Shown: positions 12,880 to 14,499 of the stretch, one piece after another
Layout: every line of letters begins with the position of its first letter
Numbering within the stretch: the stretch's first letter is position 1
Assembly (NCBI RefSeq): GCF_948948975.1
Contig: NZ_CARBVX010000030.1
Coordinates: 1-14,499, forward strand
From: an uncultured Lactobacillus sp.
Lineage (GTDB): Bacteria > Bacillota > Bacilli > Lactobacillales > Lactobacillaceae
Direction: 5' to 3'
Length of the DNA: 14,499 nucleotides
The notes under the pieces: generated by a model
What the model saw: only the letters and a program-made list of their open reading frames with translations
What the model was told of the DNA's origin: nothing
Database searches by the model: none
Made by a program: the position numbers and the translations under genes

Positions 12880-14388
12880 ATGGACTATATAATTGGGATG
12901 GATATCGGAACAACAGCAAGTAAGGGTGTATTGTATCAAGAGAATGGTAAAAAGATTGAAGAATTATCAATTCCTTACCCTTTAATTCAAGAACAAGTGG
13001 ATCAGGCTGAAGAAGATCCACAAGTAATATTTGATGCTGTTCAAAAGATTATTTTTGACTTAAGTAAAAGAGTAGCAGGAAAAATTAAAGCAATTTCTTG
13101 GTCGAGTCAAATGCATAGTTTAATCGGTATTGGAAAAGACAATCAAGTACTGACTAACAGTATTACTTGGGCAGATAATCGAAGTAACCGGATTGTGGCG
13201 CAAGCAAAAGAAAGTGGACTTACGCAAGATATTTATCAAAAGACAGGGATGCCGCCTCATCCAATGGCTCCTGTGTATAAATTGCTATGGATTAAAGAAG
13301 AAAATCCTAAACTTTTTGCACAGGTACAAAAGTGGATTGGAATCAAAGAATATATTATTTGGCGCTTAACTGGCAAGATAGTTACTGATACAACTATGGC
13401 AGCTGGAACTGGCTTGCTTAACTTGCATACTTTAACTTGGGATAGGAAATTACTTGATAAAATTGAACTAGATCCAGAGAATTTGCCTAGCTTAGCTAAG
13501 CCAGACTATGTGGTTGGAAAAGTAGAAGCAGAATATGTACAAAAATTGGGTTTAAATCCTGAAACAAAAATTATTTTAGGAGCTAGTGATGGATATTTAT
13601 CAACAATTGGTGTTGGTGTTTTAGATAAAAAATACTTTGCACTAAATGTTGGGACATCAGGAGCTGTAAGAGCAATTGCACCTAAAGCAATAGTTGATTC
13701 AAAAAATCGCTTCTTCTGTTATCCGGTCGATAAAAGTCATTATCTTCTTGGTGGTCCAGTAAACAATGGTGGAATCGTCTTTGAGTGGGCTAGAAAAACG
13801 ATTTTTGGGCCCGATCAGACTGCAGAGGATTTTATTAATGTTGCTGAAACTGTTCCTGCTGGCAGTAATGGCTTAATTTTTCATCCCTACTTAGGGGGAG
13901 AACGAGCACCAATTTGGAATGCTCAAGCTCGCGGATCTTTTATTGGATTAAGTCGAAACCACACTAAACCGCAAATGGCGCGGAGTGTTTTAGAAGGTAT
14001 TGTCTTTAATCTTTTAGGTGCAGCTAGAGGCTTGCGCGAAAAAATAGGAGAACCAGAAGCATTAAGAGTCACTGGCGGCTTTGTAAGAAGTGATTTTGTA
14101 AGGCAGTTAATTGCTGATATTTTTAATTTACCAGTAGTGGTAATTAAAAATGATCAAAGTGGAACTTTAGCAGCCATGTTTCTAGCGCAATTGGGTTTGA
14201 ATGAAGAGAATAGCTTAGACAAAATAGTGAAAGAAATAGATGACAGTAAAGTCTACTTTCCAAATCCCAAAAATGTGCAGGTCTATCAGGATATAATTCC
14301 AATTTATCGAGAAATAGAACATGATTTAGACCAAAGCTATGATAAAATAGCTCAGTTTCAGAAAAAATATCCTAAGTCATTTAAATAG
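12880..14388 (+). CDS. gntK: FGGY-family sugar kinase, probable gluconate kinase
   Basis: Uses ATP to phosphorylate a sugar acid or sugar in the cytoplasm; most likely gluconate to 6-phosphogluconate, feeding the pentose phosphate route. Two actin-like domains: DIGTTASKG (8-16, phosphate loop), SQMHSLIG (76-83), TWADNRS (96-102), catalytic Asp237 in GASDGYLSTIG, the adenosine-site LNVGTSGAVRA (255-265), and the FGGY signature region FHPYLGGERAPIWN followed by GSFIGLSRNHT. The resemblance is closer to gluconate kinases than to glycerol or xylulose kinases (by eye, MPPHPMAPVYKLLWIKEE and PVNNGGIVFEW), but substrate is not certain. Start: ATG 12880 with AAAGGGG (12867-12873) six bases ahead, giving 502 residues; an upstream in-frame TTG at 12832 lies in the terminator and is unlikely. 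No gluconate permease or dehydrogenase gene is in the window. Confidence 0.85.
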   Translation: MDYIIGMDIGTTASKGVLYQENGKKIEELSIPYPLIQEQVDQAEEDPQVIFDAVQKIIFDLSKRVAGKIKAISWSSQMHSLIGIGKDNQVLTNSITWADNRSNRIVAQAKESGLTQDIYQKTGMPPHPMAPVYKLLWIKEENPKLFAQVQKWIGIKEYIIWRLTGKIVTDTTMAAGTGLLNLHTLTWDRKLLDKIELDPENLPSLAKPDYVVGKVEAEYVQKLGLNPETKIILGASDGYLSTIGVGVLDKKYFALNVGTSGAVRAIAPKAIVDSKNRFFCYPVDKSHYLLGGPVNNGGIVFEWARKTIFGPDQTAEDFINVAETVPAGSNGLIFHPYLGGERAPIWNAQARGSFIGLSRNHTKPQMARSVLEGIVFNLLGAARGLREKIGEPEALRVTGGFVRSDFVRQLIADIFNLPVVVIKNDQSGTLAAMFLAQLGLNEENSLDKIVKEIDDSKVYFPNPKNVQVYQDIIPIYREIEHDLDQSYDKIAQFQKKYPKSFK

Positions 14389-14408
14389 AAAATAATCGTA
14401 TGATGATA

Positions 14409-14451
14409 AAAAAGGTTATTCGTTTAATTTGTGATAACGAATAACCTTTTT
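14409..14451. terminator. Strong terminator after the kinase gene, possibly bidirectional
   Basis: A perfect 15-pair stem (14409-14423 with 14437-14451) encloses a 13-base loop and ends in T's; A's on the left arm would give a T-run on the minus strand. It starts 20 bases after the stop codon. Confidence 0.92.
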
Positions 14452-14457
14452 CTACGT

Positions 14458-14494
14458 AAAGTCAAGCACAATAGGATGTTTGACTTTATTTTTT
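14458..14494 (+). terminator. Second tandem terminator-like hairpin at the right edge
   Basis: AAAGTCAAGCA (14458-14468) pairs with TGTTTGACTTT (14477-14487), eleven pairs with one G-T wobble, an eight-base loop, then TTATTTTTT (14486-14494). Its T-run points along the plus strand, so it appears to be a back-up for the kinase terminator, though it could belong to something outside the window. Confidence 0.75.
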
Positions 14495-14499
14495 AGTTG

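Overview
The window looks like chromosomal DNA of a low-GC Gram-positive bacterium, most likely Lactobacillus in the narrow sense (L. johnsonii / L. gasseri group). This is inferred from the AT-rich composition, strong AGGAGG-type ribosome binding sites, a serine-rich LPXTG adhesin, a Gtf3-type glucosyltransferase, a PepC-type cysteine aminopeptidase and the order cysS-mrnC-rlmB-sigma factor. Species is recognised by eye and was not confirmed by any search.

Left end (1-2540), cell-surface accessory region: the 3' end of a serine-rich repeat adhesin with an LPQTG sortase signal, then a family-2 glycosyltransferase, then a convergent Gtf3/Nss-type glucosyltransferase. Together they look like the tail of a serine-rich-repeat glycoprotein locus: an O-glycosylated adhesin plus enzymes that build its glycan. 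The export and first-step enzymes (SecA2/SecY2, Gtf1/Gtf2) are not in the window.

Middle (2760-5440): the cytoplasmic aminopeptidase pepC on the minus strand, divergent from a LytR-CpsA-Psr wall-polymer ligase on the plus strand, with an AT-rich regulatory gap between them.

Core housekeeping run on the plus strand (5450-11760): dut-radA (stop and start overlap by one base), gltX as its own unit, then an overlapping cysS-mrnC-rlmB operon linking cysteinyl-tRNA synthesis with 23S rRNA maturation and methylation. Each unit has a recognisable terminator except dut-radA, which appears to run on towards gltX.

Right end (11760-14499): a small ComX/SigH-like alternative sigma factor with a structured leader, an unrecognised acidic 72-residue protein with its own good promoter, and an FGGY-family sugar kinase, probably gluconate kinase, ending in two tandem hairpin terminators.

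No tRNA, rRNA, CRISPR array, insertion sequence or prophage was seen. I found no convincing new multi-gene system. The points most worth a second look are the adhesin glycosylation cluster, the leader of the sigma-factor gene, the orphan acidic gene beside it, and the competing hairpins ahead of the kinase gene.
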